A DNA stretch of 64,000 nt from Pseudomonas alkylphenolica (GCF_004025535.1 NZ_QJRG01000048.1:498933-562932); one strand, 5' to 3'; shown: positions 53,453-62,397, numbered from the stretch's first letter. The notes: generated from the sequence alone by a model not told the origin. Program-made: numbers and translations.

Positions 53453-55101
53453 GGAGCCGGCTCGCTCCAGCGGACATGGCAGACCTCAATTGGCAGACCG
53501 TGCTGGTTGCAGAAGTCGATCCAGCGTAGCTGGTTGTCTTGCAGGCGATCGCCCGGACCCTTGACCTCGATCATGCGGTAGCGCTGCTGTTCGGGCCAGA
53601 ACTGGATCAGGTCGGGCATGCCGGCGCGGTTGGTCTGGATATCTTCAAGCAATCGCTCGAAACAGCACTTGAGGTGTTGCGCGGGCACACACGCCAGCGC
53701 CTGGTCGAGCAGGTCCTGGTTGAGCACCTGCCAAAATACGAAGGGCGACTGCAGCCCTTGTTTACTGGAAAAGTGCTGACGGATGGTTTGCCGGTAACGG
53801 CCATCGTCCAGCTGGGCGAAGCAATCGCTGAACAGGCTGGCGCGTCGCGCCCTGAACTCGGGATCATGCAGGTCCTGAGGGGCACTCTGGAATGGGTGAA
53901 AGAAGGCGCCGGGCACCGGGGCGAATATCGCCTCCCAGCACAGCAGACCGAACAGGCTGTTGAACAGTGTGTTCTCCACGTAGTGCACCGGCCCTCCCGC
54001 CTGCTCCAGCTGCATCAGCGCCGCTTGCTCCACGCCGAATACCGCTTGTTCACGGGGCAACTGCAGCTCGATCAATGGCGGCGGCGCGTTTGCCTTTCGC
54101 CGTTGTGGCGGGCCACCGAGCTTGCGTTGCAAACGCGGCAGTATGCGCGCCAGCGCTTGTACCTCGATCGGCCCGGCGGGTTGCTCGGCAACCTGGGTTG
54201 CCAAGGCATAGGCCTGTGCCCACTGTTCACTGCGCTCAAACACCCGGACGCGGCGAATCCGTGCCTGCGGATGCTGGCTCTGCGGGTAAATCTGCAACGC
54301 CAGGTCCCAGTCGCCGAGGCGTTCGCTGTGCTGGCCCAGCTGGTACAGCAAGCGCGACCGACGGCGTAGCAGCCAGGGGTTGTCGCTGTTGAGCAATTGG
54401 ACCTGATCCAGAACGTCGCTCACCGCCAGGCCCTGCTCAAGCAATTCGGCGCAGCGATGTAACGCCAGCGCCGCGTCAACATCGCGGCGATGGCGCAGCG
54501 CCCGGGATTCGTCACTGAAGGCCACCTGCTCGTAACGCAGCAGCCCCAGATCCGCCAACACAAACTCCGACCAGTCCTGGTACAGGTTGCCAAAAAACAA
54601 CAGACGCAGGCGATCACACAGCGCCTGCAACTGCAGGGTAATGATCGGCTCGGCAAAGCCCGGCAGCCAGTCGTGCAGGCAGCGCGGCGTAAGGTCCAGG
54701 GCCTGCAACTGGGTGTACAGCTCGCCCTTGGCCGCTTTGGGTCGCGCCAGGTGGCCGGCAAAGCCTTCGGCGATTTCTTCCTTGCGCAACAGCTGGAACA
54801 GCTGTTCCAGGGTCAGCGGCTGGCAATCACTGACCCACCCCAATGCCAGCAGAGGGCCCAGCGCCTGAAGGGTCGGACCGATCTCGGCGTACTCCAGCTT
54901 GCTGGGGCGAAACTGCTCGCCTTTGCGCATTACCATACGCACCAGCAACGCCTGGGAAGAACGCGGCTGCTCAGGGAACTGGCGGATAAACGCCTGCTCG
55001 TTAGCGTCGAGCAGGTCGGCATAGCGCAACGCGATCCAGTCGAGCACCTGCTGGAAATTGTGGAGGTAATAAAACGGGTCGTCGACGGAGTAGGCAATCA
55101 C
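53449..55101 (-). CDS. FAN1-like VRR-NUC nuclease
   Basis: 550 residues. The N-terminus (DDPFYYLHNFQQVLDWIALRY) is the conserved start of bacterial FAN1. A helical middle follows. The C-terminal VRR-NUC domain carries GMPDLIQFW ... MIEVKGPGD (about 500-525), the PD-(D/E)XK catalytic set. P. aeruginosa FAN1 is a structure-specific 5' nuclease linked to interstrand crosslink repair. The start is a GTG at 55101 with no clear Shine-Dalgarno; the conserved N-terminus excludes much later starts. It precedes the helicase in the same operon. Confidence 0.92.
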   Translation of the reverse strand: MIAYSVDDPFYYLHNFQQVLDWIALRYADLLDANEQAFIRQFPEQPRSSQALLVRMVMRKGEQFRPSKLEYAEIGPTLQALGPLLALGWVSDCQPLTLEQLFQLLRKEEIAEGFAGHLARPKAAKGELYTQLQALDLTPRCLHDWLPGFAEPIITLQLQALCDRLRLLFFGNLYQDWSEFVLADLGLLRYEQVAFSDESRALRHRRDVDAALALHRCAELLEQGLAVSDVLDQVQLLNSDNPWLLRRRSRLLYQLGQHSERLGDWDLALQIYPQSQHPQARIRRVRVFERSEQWAQAYALATQVAEQPAGPIEVQALARILPRLQRKLGGPPQRRKANAPPPLIELQLPREQAVFGVEQAALMQLEQAGGPVHYVENTLFNSLFGLLCWEAIFAPVPGAFFHPFQSAPQDLHDPEFRARRASLFSDCFAQLDDGRYRQTIRQHFSSKQGLQSPFVFWQVLNQDLLDQALACVPAQHLKCCFERLLEDIQTNRAGMPDLIQFWPEQQRYRMIEVKGPGDRLQDNQLRWIDFCNQHGLPIEVCHVRWSEPAP

Positions 55102-55191
55102 GGCGAAGCTACAGGTAGGCTATCAAGGCACTGGTTATACATACAGACCACCCGGCTTGGCAAGCGCAACGCCGACCGCCGATCGGTCTGG

Positions 55192-56595
55192 CTAGGTGCC
55201 CGACTTGAGTGCCCCCTGCAGCGCCTCACTGAGCACACTCAACGCACTCTGCAAGTCACCTGGCCCACCGGCAGGCCAGCCCAGGTGCACATACTGTTGA
55301 TAATCGCCCCGCAAACTGAATACCTCGCCCGGCTCGATGACCAGGCCCAGGCGCAACAAACGCTGGAAAACTAAACGCGTGTCCAGCGGCTCGCGGACCT
55401 GCGCCCAGATGGCGGCGCCGCCTGCCGGCATCTGGAAATGCAGGTGGGCGCCCAGTTGTACCTGTAACTGCCGATACAAGTGGGTAACACGCTCCCGCAG
55501 GCGCAAGCGAGCCTGCTCCAGGTACAAGTCGACACGGCCTTTGGCATACAGCCGGGCCACAGCCTGCTGACGCAACGGCGGCAGGCGCATGCCCCGCGCC
55601 AGAAACTGTCGCTGCAAGGCTTGTTGACCTTGCCGGGCCAGCAGATAAGCAAAAGGCGCTTCAGCTCCGACCGTGCGCTCCAGTGACGAGAACACCAGCA
55701 AGCGTTGCGGATCGACCTGTTCACGCAGGCTCGGTTGAGGACAGGCGGCGAAACAGTATTCGCCATCCAGGTCATTTTCCAGCAGCCACACATCATGCCG
55801 GGCCAGCAGACCGGCAATCGCCTGGTGTTGTGACGAAGGCAAGAGGCTGCCATGGGGGCTGTGCAGACGCGAGGGGAGCATCACCATGCGCACCGGTTCG
55901 CACACCAGCAACTGCGCAAGGTGGTCCAGATCCAGTGCCCCCTCGATGCCCACCGGTATCTCGATGATTCGTAACCCAAGGCTCTGCAGCATTCTCAGCA
56001 CATACCAGGAACACGGCGAGGTGACCAGAATCGTGCTGCCTTGCAGCTGTAACGCAATCAGCATCGTTTCGAACAACGAGCGCAGGTCGGCGGTCAGGTA
56101 GACATCCTCCGCACTCCAGTACTGCTGCACCGAACGGGTGTAACGCGCAGCCAGCGCGGTTCGCAACTCCAGATCACCGCAAGGATGGAGAAAGCCGGCA
56201 GCGCGGGGGTATTGGCGCAGCAGTTGCCGCTCTACACCCAGCAGGTCTGACTCCAGCGACGGCAACGACTGCTCGCCACTCCACACCAGCATCTGGGAAC
56301 TGCCGGCATGCTGTCGAAAATCAAGCAACAGGTCTTCGCCGTCGAATGCCGACACCGCCGACTCACCGCCCCGGGCGAAATAGCCCGACTTGGGTACCGA
56401 CTGTACACGGCCATCATGCTCGAGCAACGAGTAGGCGTACTGGACGGTCGAGATTGAAACGTTCAGGCGTCGGGACAGATCGCGCAGCGACGGTAGCTTG
56501 TTGTAACTGCCGGGTGCCATCTGGGCGATCAGTTCCAGCAGGTAGCGGTAGACCGCCCGGTAGGCAAACTCGCCATTTTTTGTCGGACGCTTCAT
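55192..56595 (-). CDS. MocR/GabR-type regulator with degenerate PLP site
   Basis: 467 residues from ATG 56595. A GntR wHTH (about 1-75: YKLPSLRDLSRRLNVSISTVQYAYSLLEHDGR with a preceding helix) is joined to an aminotransferase-like domain. By position and spacing against GabR, PLP contacts are altered: EDDY is ENDL (Asp to Asn, Tyr to Leu) and, 33 residues on as expected, the Schiff-base Lys is Arg (SSLERTVG for SFSKTLA). The domain otherwise keeps the MocR layout (LPSRLHSPHGSLLPSSQHQAIAGLLARHDVWLLE). PLP binding by the usual aldimine looks unlikely. It overlaps the upstream gene as TGATG and precedes FAN1 by 90 bp. Confidence 0.85.
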   Translation of the reverse strand: MKRPTKNGEFAYRAVYRYLLELIAQMAPGSYNKLPSLRDLSRRLNVSISTVQYAYSLLEHDGRVQSVPKSGYFARGGESAVSAFDGEDLLLDFRQHAGSSQMLVWSGEQSLPSLESDLLGVERQLLRQYPRAAGFLHPCGDLELRTALAARYTRSVQQYWSAEDVYLTADLRSLFETMLIALQLQGSTILVTSPCSWYVLRMLQSLGLRIIEIPVGIEGALDLDHLAQLLVCEPVRMVMLPSRLHSPHGSLLPSSQHQAIAGLLARHDVWLLENDLDGEYCFAACPQPSLREQVDPQRLLVFSSLERTVGAEAPFAYLLARQGQQALQRQFLARGMRLPPLRQQAVARLYAKGRVDLYLEQARLRLRERVTHLYRQLQVQLGAHLHFQMPAGGAAIWAQVREPLDTRLVFQRLLRLGLVIEPGEVFSLRGDYQQYVHLGWPAGGPGDLQSALSVLSEALQGALKSGT

Positions 56596-58076
56596 CAAAG
56601 GCTGCCAGCCTGCCCACCCCGGCGCGACCTACTGCTCGTAGTATCCGTCTGTAAATACCTGAGATCAGCTCCCCGAGCCTGCAAACTGGCCAGTAAGTCT
56701 TTATCCGCCGGCGCCGCGCGGAAGTACAAGCCCTGCAACATCTGCAGCGGCAAGCCGCCGATATCCACCAACCATTGCACCACAGGTTCCGGAGCCGATT
56801 GCCCGCGCAGTGCCTTGTGCAAATAGGGGAGCGCGACCAACATGCCGGGATGGCAGCGGCGCAAAAACGCTTCCAGGTGCAAACCTTTTTCGACAAAGGG
56901 AGCAAATAGCCGGCACACCAGCTGTGCTTCGCTCAAGCCATAGGCACACAGAGCAGCCTCGTTGGCCTGGTCACGGCGCGCGTCCAGCCCATCCGGCTGC
57001 CAGTGCTCGAGCACCTGGCGCTGCATCGACTCCGGTACCGCCTGTCGCCGCAGCACGTTGCGGGACAGTTGCAGGAACATTTCGATGCCATCGCGGTAAG
57101 TCGTGTTGTCAATAAACTCAGCGTGGAGCCCGTGCAAATGAGCCAACAGCACGGGATTGGCCGATCCCGCCTGCGCAGAAAAAAAACTTTGCGCATCGAA
57201 CCGATACCCGAGAAAACCCATCAAGCGCTCGCAATAAAGCGACCCGTGATCGGCCACCAGGTCGTCGATGGCAATAAAGCGCAAGGCCGGTCGATCGTCA
57301 GTATCGGGCACCGGCTGCTGGGGCGGTTCCTGCCCTGACAACAGGCACTCGTAGCGTGTATGAAGCGCACACATGCCATCGAACAACGTCGTTGCGCAGC
57401 TATGGATAGGACGCACACTTTCAAACCCTGCATTGCGCAGCGCACGTCGGCTCCAGGCCAGGTAGCGCTTGCGCGTCGACAGTGAATCGGCAGTGATGAT
57501 CGCGTCGGCGCCGCCTTTGTAGCGCATGACCTGACGTGCAAGCTCCGCCATGTGCAGGTAACCCTGGGTGGCAAAATTTGCCGACAGCGCCGCGCTCCCT
57601 GAAAGATGCCCGCCCAGCAGCCACGCGTGCCGCTCGGACTGCTGCTGGTCGCTGGACGGCGGCCGCCGGCTGTCGTAAGGCAGCAATTGCCCTGCATCCA
57701 GCACCAGCAACTCGATACGTGGGTCGTCATGCATGAACAACGTCGAAAAGGTACTGTCGATGTTGGCCCGGGTCGTTGCACTCATGCCGGCTTGCCAGGC
57801 TGTGGCAACGTGCAGGCGGAACGTACCGGAGGAGCGCGAAGCAATACTCAACTGCGCAGCGCGCAAACAGGCCAGTGCCTGGACGCAGGGCTGACTGCCA
57901 TCGCAGACGAACATCAAGCGCACGCCGTTGACCCGCTCTACACCGCCGGCCGCGACAATCAAGCGCTGAATCAACAACTGCAACGAGGCTTTTTGCGCCT
58001 GCGACAAATGTTCAAATAAACGCTGCAATACTTGTTGATATATATACTGCATGGCTTGTTCGTGAATACTGCCCAT
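56595..58076 (-). CDS. Unknown soluble protein co-transcribed with the MocR-type regulator
   Basis: 493 residues from ATG 58076 (AGGTGG 6 bases upstream); the frame runs to a GTG at 58106. No signal peptide or membrane segment is seen. Recognisable stretches such as VNGVRLMFVCDGSQPCVQAL, IELLVLDAGQLLPYDSRR and FIAIDDLVADHGSLYC do not match a family I know. The C-terminus is basic and low in complexity. It ends overlapping the MocR-type start (TGATG), so the two proteins are made in equal measure. It is preceded by an unusually AT-rich 430-bp region. Function is not known. Confidence 0.7.
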   Translation of the reverse strand: MGSIHEQAMQYIYQQVLQRLFEHLSQAQKASLQLLIQRLIVAAGGVERVNGVRLMFVCDGSQPCVQALACLRAAQLSIASRSSGTFRLHVATAWQAGMSATTRANIDSTFSTLFMHDDPRIELLVLDAGQLLPYDSRRPPSSDQQQSERHAWLLGGHLSGSAALSANFATQGYLHMAELARQVMRYKGGADAIITADSLSTRKRYLAWSRRALRNAGFESVRPIHSCATTLFDGMCALHTRYECLLSGQEPPQQPVPDTDDRPALRFIAIDDLVADHGSLYCERLMGFLGYRFDAQSFFSAQAGSANPVLLAHLHGLHAEFIDNTTYRDGIEMFLQLSRNVLRRQAVPESMQRQVLEHWQPDGLDARRDQANEAALCAYGLSEAQLVCRLFAPFVEKGLHLEAFLRRCHPGMLVALPYLHKALRGQSAPEPVVQWLVDIGGLPLQMLQGLYFRAAPADKDLLASLQARGADLRYLQTDTTSSRSRRGGQAGSL

Positions 58077-58507
58077 AACGCCCACCTGAATTTCAGTTAC
58101 GGCCACCTGAAAGAAATCGCTCCTGCGAAGTCTTTCAATCAGCAGAAATAAGAATCAACCTAGTATCCTAGGAAACTTCCCACAACTTCCTACAGCAATA
58201 TACTGATAGCCCAACCTAATCCACTCCTGCACATTCCTGTATCACCACCCACCCGAACCAATAGAAACTGCCTTATCACAACTCACTCCTTGAGCGCACA
58301 AATGACAGGCCATTATCGGGCGTTGAACGGTGAATAAAAGATACAGAAATCTACAAAAAAGCAGTTCAGATTTACTTCACAAACACCAACTTCCAAAACG
58401 AAAAGTAAAAAACCCACCCAGTAAATATAATTTACCCCACGCATTGCGTCGGTCATTTAGTTGATTGAAATATCCGATACCCCCATAGGAAAACTGAACA
58501 AAAAAAA
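58077..58507. promoter_or_regulatory. AT-rich 430-bp intergenic region upstream of the unknown/MocR operon
   Basis: No gene is visible. The sequence is markedly more AT-rich than its surroundings. It contains AACTTCC three times: at 58174-58180 and 58184-58190 (10 bases apart, one helical turn) and at 58388-58394. MocR regulators such as GabR and PdxR bind direct repeats, so these are candidate operators. Promoters for the operon should lie here. Confidence 0.5.
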
Positions 58508-58533
58508 GCCCGAGCGATGCTCGGGCCTTTTGT
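58508..58533. terminator. Terminator after the medium-chain oxidoreductase
   Basis: GCCCGAGC-GAT-GCTCGGGC with AAAAAAA on one side and CTTTTG on the other, 13 bases after the stop of the minus-strand oxidoreductase gene. Confidence 0.88.
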
Positions 58534-58546
58534 CCAGACCAATGTT

Positions 58547-59569
58547 TCAGGCGTCGGCTATTTCCAGCACCAATCGTCCACCGCACGGGCACTCGTCCAT
58601 GTAGCGATGTGCATCAACGACGCGTTCGAACGGATACACCTTGATAATCTGCGGTGTCAGCAGCTTATCGGCAGTGAACTGGTTGATGTCGCGCAGGGCA
58701 CGTTGCAGTGCCACCTGGTCCTGGGCGATGCCCAACTCCGGCTTGCCGGTAAAGTTGCCGATGCAATGCACAAAGAACTGAATGTTCTTCTGGAACGCCG
58801 CGCAGGCCGGGAATGGGGTCTGGTTGCCCCCTTGCAGGCCATAAAGCACCAGGCTGCCACGCGGAGCCAGGACATCACCGAGCAGCGACATCTGCGGGCC
58901 ACCCAGGCCATCGAGGACCATGTCGACACCCCGGTTGTCGGTGTACTTGTTGACCTGCATGAGCAGGTCCTGCTCTTCGGTGACGATCACTTTGTCGGCA
59001 CCCAGCGACAGCAGATAATCACGTTGATCGGCATCTTTGGTGGCCGCAAACACCTTCAGCCCCAAGGCCTTGCCCATCTGCACGAATGCAGGGCCGGCAC
59101 AGTGGCTGGCATCGGTGACCAGTGCGGTTTGCCCGGCCTTGGCACGGGCCAGGTCGACAAAAGCGAAGTAGGCCATCAGCAGCGGCGTGTAGTGCACACT
59201 GGCTTCAATCGGCGTGAGGATATCCGGGTAGCGCGTGACAGCGTTGCGCGGCAGGACGATGACCTCGCCATATACCGGATGCTCGTTGGCATTGGCCGCC
59301 GGAAAGCTTGCAACCTTGTCACCCACCTCCAGATCGTCGATGCCCTCGCCCACGGCCATGACCACACCCGCCATCTCGTGGCCGATGCCGGCCGGCAGAC
59401 GTACCTGGGAAGGTGCCAGGTTTTGCCGCCAGAGCACGTCGAACCAGCTGATGCCGATGGCCTGCACACGAATCTGCACCTCGCCGGCAGCAGGCTGCGG
59501 GGCGGCCTGCTCCTCGACTTTGAGCACCTCGGCCGGGCCGAACTTGTGGAAACGGATCATGCGGGACAT
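58547..59569 (-). CDS. Medium-chain dehydrogenase/reductase (quinone oxidoreductase-like)
   Basis: 340 residues. GHEMAGVVMAVGEGI and GDKVASFPA in the N-terminal domain; the nucleotide-binding fold ALVTDASHCAGPAFVQMGKALGLKV; a late ALRDINQFTAD. The catalytic zinc Cys typical of alcohol dehydrogenases is not seen (ISWFDVLWR), so this is closer to the zeta-crystallin/quinone oxidoreductase branch. NAD(P)H-dependent reduction of a carbonyl or quinone is likely; substrate unknown. GAGG lies 6 bases upstream. It is divergent from a LysR gene. Confidence 0.85.
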   Translation of the reverse strand: MSRMIRFHKFGPAEVLKVEEQAAPQPAAGEVQIRVQAIGISWFDVLWRQNLAPSQVRLPAGIGHEMAGVVMAVGEGIDDLEVGDKVASFPAANANEHPVYGEVIVLPRNAVTRYPDILTPIEASVHYTPLLMAYFAFVDLARAKAGQTALVTDASHCAGPAFVQMGKALGLKVFAATKDADQRDYLLSLGADKVIVTEEQDLLMQVNKYTDNRGVDMVLDGLGGPQMSLLGDVLAPRGSLVLYGLQGGNQTPFPACAAFQKNIQFFVHCIGNFTGKPELGIAQDQVALQRALRDINQFTADKLLTPQIIKVYPFERVVDAHRYMDECPCGGRLVLEIADA

Positions 59570-59686
59570 CGCAAACCTCGCCTAGTGAACCTCTAATACC
59601 CTGAACTCTATCCGGGCTTTTGCCGTTAAACCATCAGTGGTCATTAATAGTCGACATGCCTGTCATTGATTGATGGTAGTACCCCA

Positions 59687-59702
59687 CGCATCAAATTATG
59701 CG
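59687..59702. promoter_or_regulatory. Inverted repeat between oxidoreductase and LysR genes
   Basis: CGCAT-N6-ATGCG is a perfect 5-bp inverted repeat about 70 bases before the LysR start. A longer-range pair, ACCATCA (59630) and TGATGGT (59671), lies nearby. Either may be a LysR site; assignment is by position only. Confidence 0.35.
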
Positions 59703-59768
59703 GTGCAGGGTAACAGTCTTTACCCTTAAGATTCACCCCTGCCCCAATCGTCCAGTGAAGCCGAGCCG

Positions 59769-60683
59769 ATGAACCGTAACGACTTGCGTCGTGTCGACCT
59801 GAACCTGCTGATCGTCTTCGAGACGCTGATGCACGAGCGTAGCGTGACCCGCGCCGCCGAGAAGCTGTTCCTCGGTCAGCCGGCGATCAGCGCCGCCTTG
59901 TCGCGCCTGCGCAACCTGTTCGACGACCCGCTGTTTGTACGTACCGGCCGCAGCATGGAGCCCTCGGCGCGTGCCGTGGAGATTTTCGCCCTGCTTTCCC
60001 CGGCGCTGGACTCCATCTCCACCGCCGTCAGCCGCGCCGCCGACTTTGATCCGGCCACCAGCAACGCGGTGTTTCGCATTGGCCTGTCGGACGACGCCGA
60101 GTTTGCCCTGCTGCCGCAATTGCTCAAGCGCATCCGCGCAGAAGCCCCCGGCATCGTCCTGGTGGTACGCCGGGTCAATTACCTGCTGATGCCGGCATTA
60201 CTGGCCAGCGGTGAAATTTCAGTCGGCGTCAGCTGGACCAACGACCTGCCGGCAAACGCCAAACGCAAGGTACTGCGCCGCAGCAAACCGAAAGTACTGC
60301 GTGCCGACAGCATGCCGGGGAGCCTGAGCCTGGATGACTTCTGCGCCCGGCCGCATGCGCTGGTGTCGTTTGCCGGCGACCTGGGCGGTTTCATGGACGA
60401 GATTCTGGAAAAACTCGGCCGCAAGCGCCATGTGGTGCTGGCCGTGCCGCAGTTCAACGGCCTGGGCAGCCTGCTGACCGGCACCGACATCGTCGCCACC
60501 GTGCCCGACTACACTGCCGAGGTGCTGACCGCCGCCGGCGGCCTGCGCGCCGAAGACCCGCCGCTTGAGGTGCAGAGCTTCGAATTGCACATGGCCTGGC
60601 GTGGGTCGCAGGACAATGATCCGGGTGAGCGCTGGTTGCGGTCGCGGATTCAGATGTTTTTCGGGGATCCGGACAGTCTTTGA
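59769..60683 (+). CDS. LysR-family regulator (NodD/SyrM-like subgroup)
   Basis: 304 residues. wHTH of the LRRVDLNLLIVFETLMHERSVTRAAEKLFLGQPAISAALSRLRNLFDDPLFVR type, as in NodD-like regulators, then the effector domain (FRIGLSDDAEFALLPQLL). It is divergent from the medium-chain oxidoreductase, which it probably controls. Its stop lies about 150 bases before the integrase, marking the core side of the island. Confidence 0.9.
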   Translation: MNRNDLRRVDLNLLIVFETLMHERSVTRAAEKLFLGQPAISAALSRLRNLFDDPLFVRTGRSMEPSARAVEIFALLSPALDSISTAVSRAADFDPATSNAVFRIGLSDDAEFALLPQLLKRIRAEAPGIVLVVRRVNYLLMPALLASGEISVGVSWTNDLPANAKRKVLRRSKPKVLRADSMPGSLSLDDFCARPHALVSFAGDLGGFMDEILEKLGRKRHVVLAVPQFNGLGSLLTGTDIVATVPDYTAEVLTAAGGLRAEDPPLEVQSFELHMAWRGSQDNDPGERWLRSRIQMFFGDPDSL

Positions 60684-60783
60684 GAAGACCTCTAGAAACG
60701 ACCGCACCGCCCTTTAAACACGGAAATTAAGAGAGTTTTTAATCCAAGACCGTCCGTCAAATTCCACTGAAATCCAAGGATCA

Positions 60784-60834
60784 TGGGGGCATAATTGGGG
60801 GCAAACCCCACTGATTTTGAAAGTGATGCCCCCA
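60784..60834. repeat. Triple TGGGGGCA motif before the integrase
   Basis: TGGGGGCA occurs at 60784-60791 and 60796-60803, and inverted (TGCCCCCA) at 60827-60834. The first and last copies extend to a TGGGGGCAT/ATGCCCCCA inverted repeat. They end 2 bases before the integrase ATG and could be integrase arm sites or an operator covering its start. Confidence 0.5.
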
Positions 60835-60835
60835 C

Positions 60836-62083
60836 ATGATACCCCCAGAGAAGGTCCCTGCTTTCAGGCGAAAACTCAGCGATGCTTTCGTCCGTTCCTT
60901 GACCGTACCTGGTAAATACGCGGACGGAGAAGTGCCTGGCCTTTACCTTGAGGTGAGGTCATCGCGGAAAAGTGGGAAACCCGTCTCCAAACACTGGCGA
61001 CTGAAGTACCGGCTCCACGGCAAAGAGAACCGTTTCTCCATCGGCGCCTACCCTGAAATTGGCCTTAAGGATGCTCGTGAAATTGCCTTGGCTGCACGCC
61101 GCGATATCGCCAATAAGATCGACCCTCTGAAAGCCAAAATTGCCAAGATTGAGGCGAAGGCGCTCAATGAGGTGCGTACGTTCGAGTACGTTGCCGAGCA
61201 ATGGCTGAACTTTAAGTCTGCGGGGTTGGTTAGCAAATCCCTCGCAGGTTTCCGGGGCGCATTGACTAACCATGTATTCCCATTCATAGGCAAGAAACCA
61301 GTTACCGAAATCAATCTAGAGCACATCAGCGCGATCCTAACCGCGCTTCGCAATCAAGGCACAATGGCCATGGCCAAACGTGTGCGCACTATCATCCGCG
61401 CCGTTCTCGGTTTCGCCGAAGGTCGAGGTTGGGTGGAGCGCAACGTTGCCCTCAGCAACATCGAGGAGCTCAAAATCAGGCACGTGGTGACCAGCAATCC
61501 GGCAATCGAAAAGCCGGCTGATCTCGCCAAGTTTCTACTTCGCTTGGATGACTGCGACAAGGGAAGCGTTTCTACTGCAATGCGCCTACTGGTCATACTG
61601 CCAGTGCGGCCTGGTGAACTGGCGACGATGCGATGGGAAGATGTCGATCTGGTCGGCGCTGACTGGCGTTATGTAGTCGGCAAGACCAAACACTTGAATA
61701 AGACCAAGCACATTGTTCCTTTGCCGGAACAAGCCTTGGTTCTGCTGCGAGAGCTTCGGAAAACCTGTGTGGTGGATGAGCAAGGAAAGGGTTGGGTGTT
61801 CACTTCGCCGGTCTACCCTGGCCGACCAATTAATCCGACTTCGATGCTCAAGTCCTTCCAACGCATCTGGCCGGAGTACAACATCACCGCTCACGGCTTT
61901 CGCGCTACCTACCGGACTATAGCGCATGAACACTTGGGCATTGACCCGGTCGTGCTGGAACTATCATTATCGCACCGGATGCCTGGCACACTGGGCGCAG
62001 TGTATGCACGTGCCCAACTCCTCAGCCAGCGTCGGGAGGCCTCGCAATTATGGGCGGACTACTTGGACCAACTGCGCCAATAG
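60836..62083 (+). CDS. Tyrosine-type integrase (P4-like)
   Basis: 415 residues. DUF4102 arm-binding N-terminus (LSDAFVRSLTVPGKYADGEVPGLYLEV; FSIGAYPEIGLKDAREIA), core-binding domain about 100-190, and catalytic domain with Arg (LPVRPGELATMRW), Lys (VGKTKH), HGFRATYRT (His, Arg), LSHR and Tyr (LGAVYAR). All catalytic residues are present, so it is likely active. It integrates the element into a specific chromosomal site. The start codon ATG sits next to TGGGGGCA repeats. Confidence 0.93.
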   Translation: MIPPEKVPAFRRKLSDAFVRSLTVPGKYADGEVPGLYLEVRSSRKSGKPVSKHWRLKYRLHGKENRFSIGAYPEIGLKDAREIALAARRDIANKIDPLKAKIAKIEAKALNEVRTFEYVAEQWLNFKSAGLVSKSLAGFRGALTNHVFPFIGKKPVTEINLEHISAILTALRNQGTMAMAKRVRTIIRAVLGFAEGRGWVERNVALSNIEELKIRHVVTSNPAIEKPADLAKFLLRLDDCDKGSVSTAMRLLVILPVRPGELATMRWEDVDLVGADWRYVVGKTKHLNKTKHIVPLPEQALVLLRELRKTCVVDEQGKGWVFTSPVYPGRPINPTSMLKSFQRIWPEYNITAHGFRATYRTIAHEHLGIDPVVLELSLSHRMPGTLGAVYARAQLLSQRREASQLWADYLDQLRQ

Positions 62084-62087
62084 AGAG

Positions 62088-62366
62088 TGGAACCCTGTCG
62101 ATTTACGCCGCACTGGCGCATCAATGATGTGAGGCCTTGGCGTCACCTTGGATATTATCGACCGTTGCCAGAATCACCTGCAGGGTAGTTGCAAAGTGCG
62201 CCGCCACTACCTACGCCATGATTATCCAATGGAAAAGGCTGAAGCGTGGCACCTTTTGGGTAATCGAATTGAGGCAATTTTGAGCTCTGCCGATGTGAAC
62301 CAACCGAACACGGTTGAGCACTCCACATCAGCCGCCAATCCAATAACTTCCACCATAAGCAACTAA
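62088..62366 (+). pseudogene. Remnant of a second tyrosine integrase (C-terminal part)
   Basis: Read in one frame from 62088: WNPVDLRRTGASMM, TGA at 62130, then GLGVTLDIIDRCQNH ... KVRRHYLRHDYP ... EAWHLLGNRIEAIL. This is the conserved end of phage-type integrases (PHDLRRT and RCQNH-HYxxYDY-EAWxLLG), but with the box His replaced by Val and a stop within it. The N-terminal two thirds are absent. It begins 5 bases after the intact integrase stop, indicating an earlier element partly replaced at this position. Confidence 0.8.
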
Positions 62367-62397
62367 ACTAGTCATAACGATCATACGGAGCGTTGTG

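Noticed and set aside
58377..58592. 71-codon minus-strand frame in the AT-rich region
   Set aside because: It runs through the terminator hairpin into the oxidoreductase gene and has no start signal.
60684..60835. tRNA gene as integrase target
   Set aside because: No cloverleaf or CCA-ended 3' segment can be drawn in the sequence before the integrase; the attachment site may be at another gene or further off.
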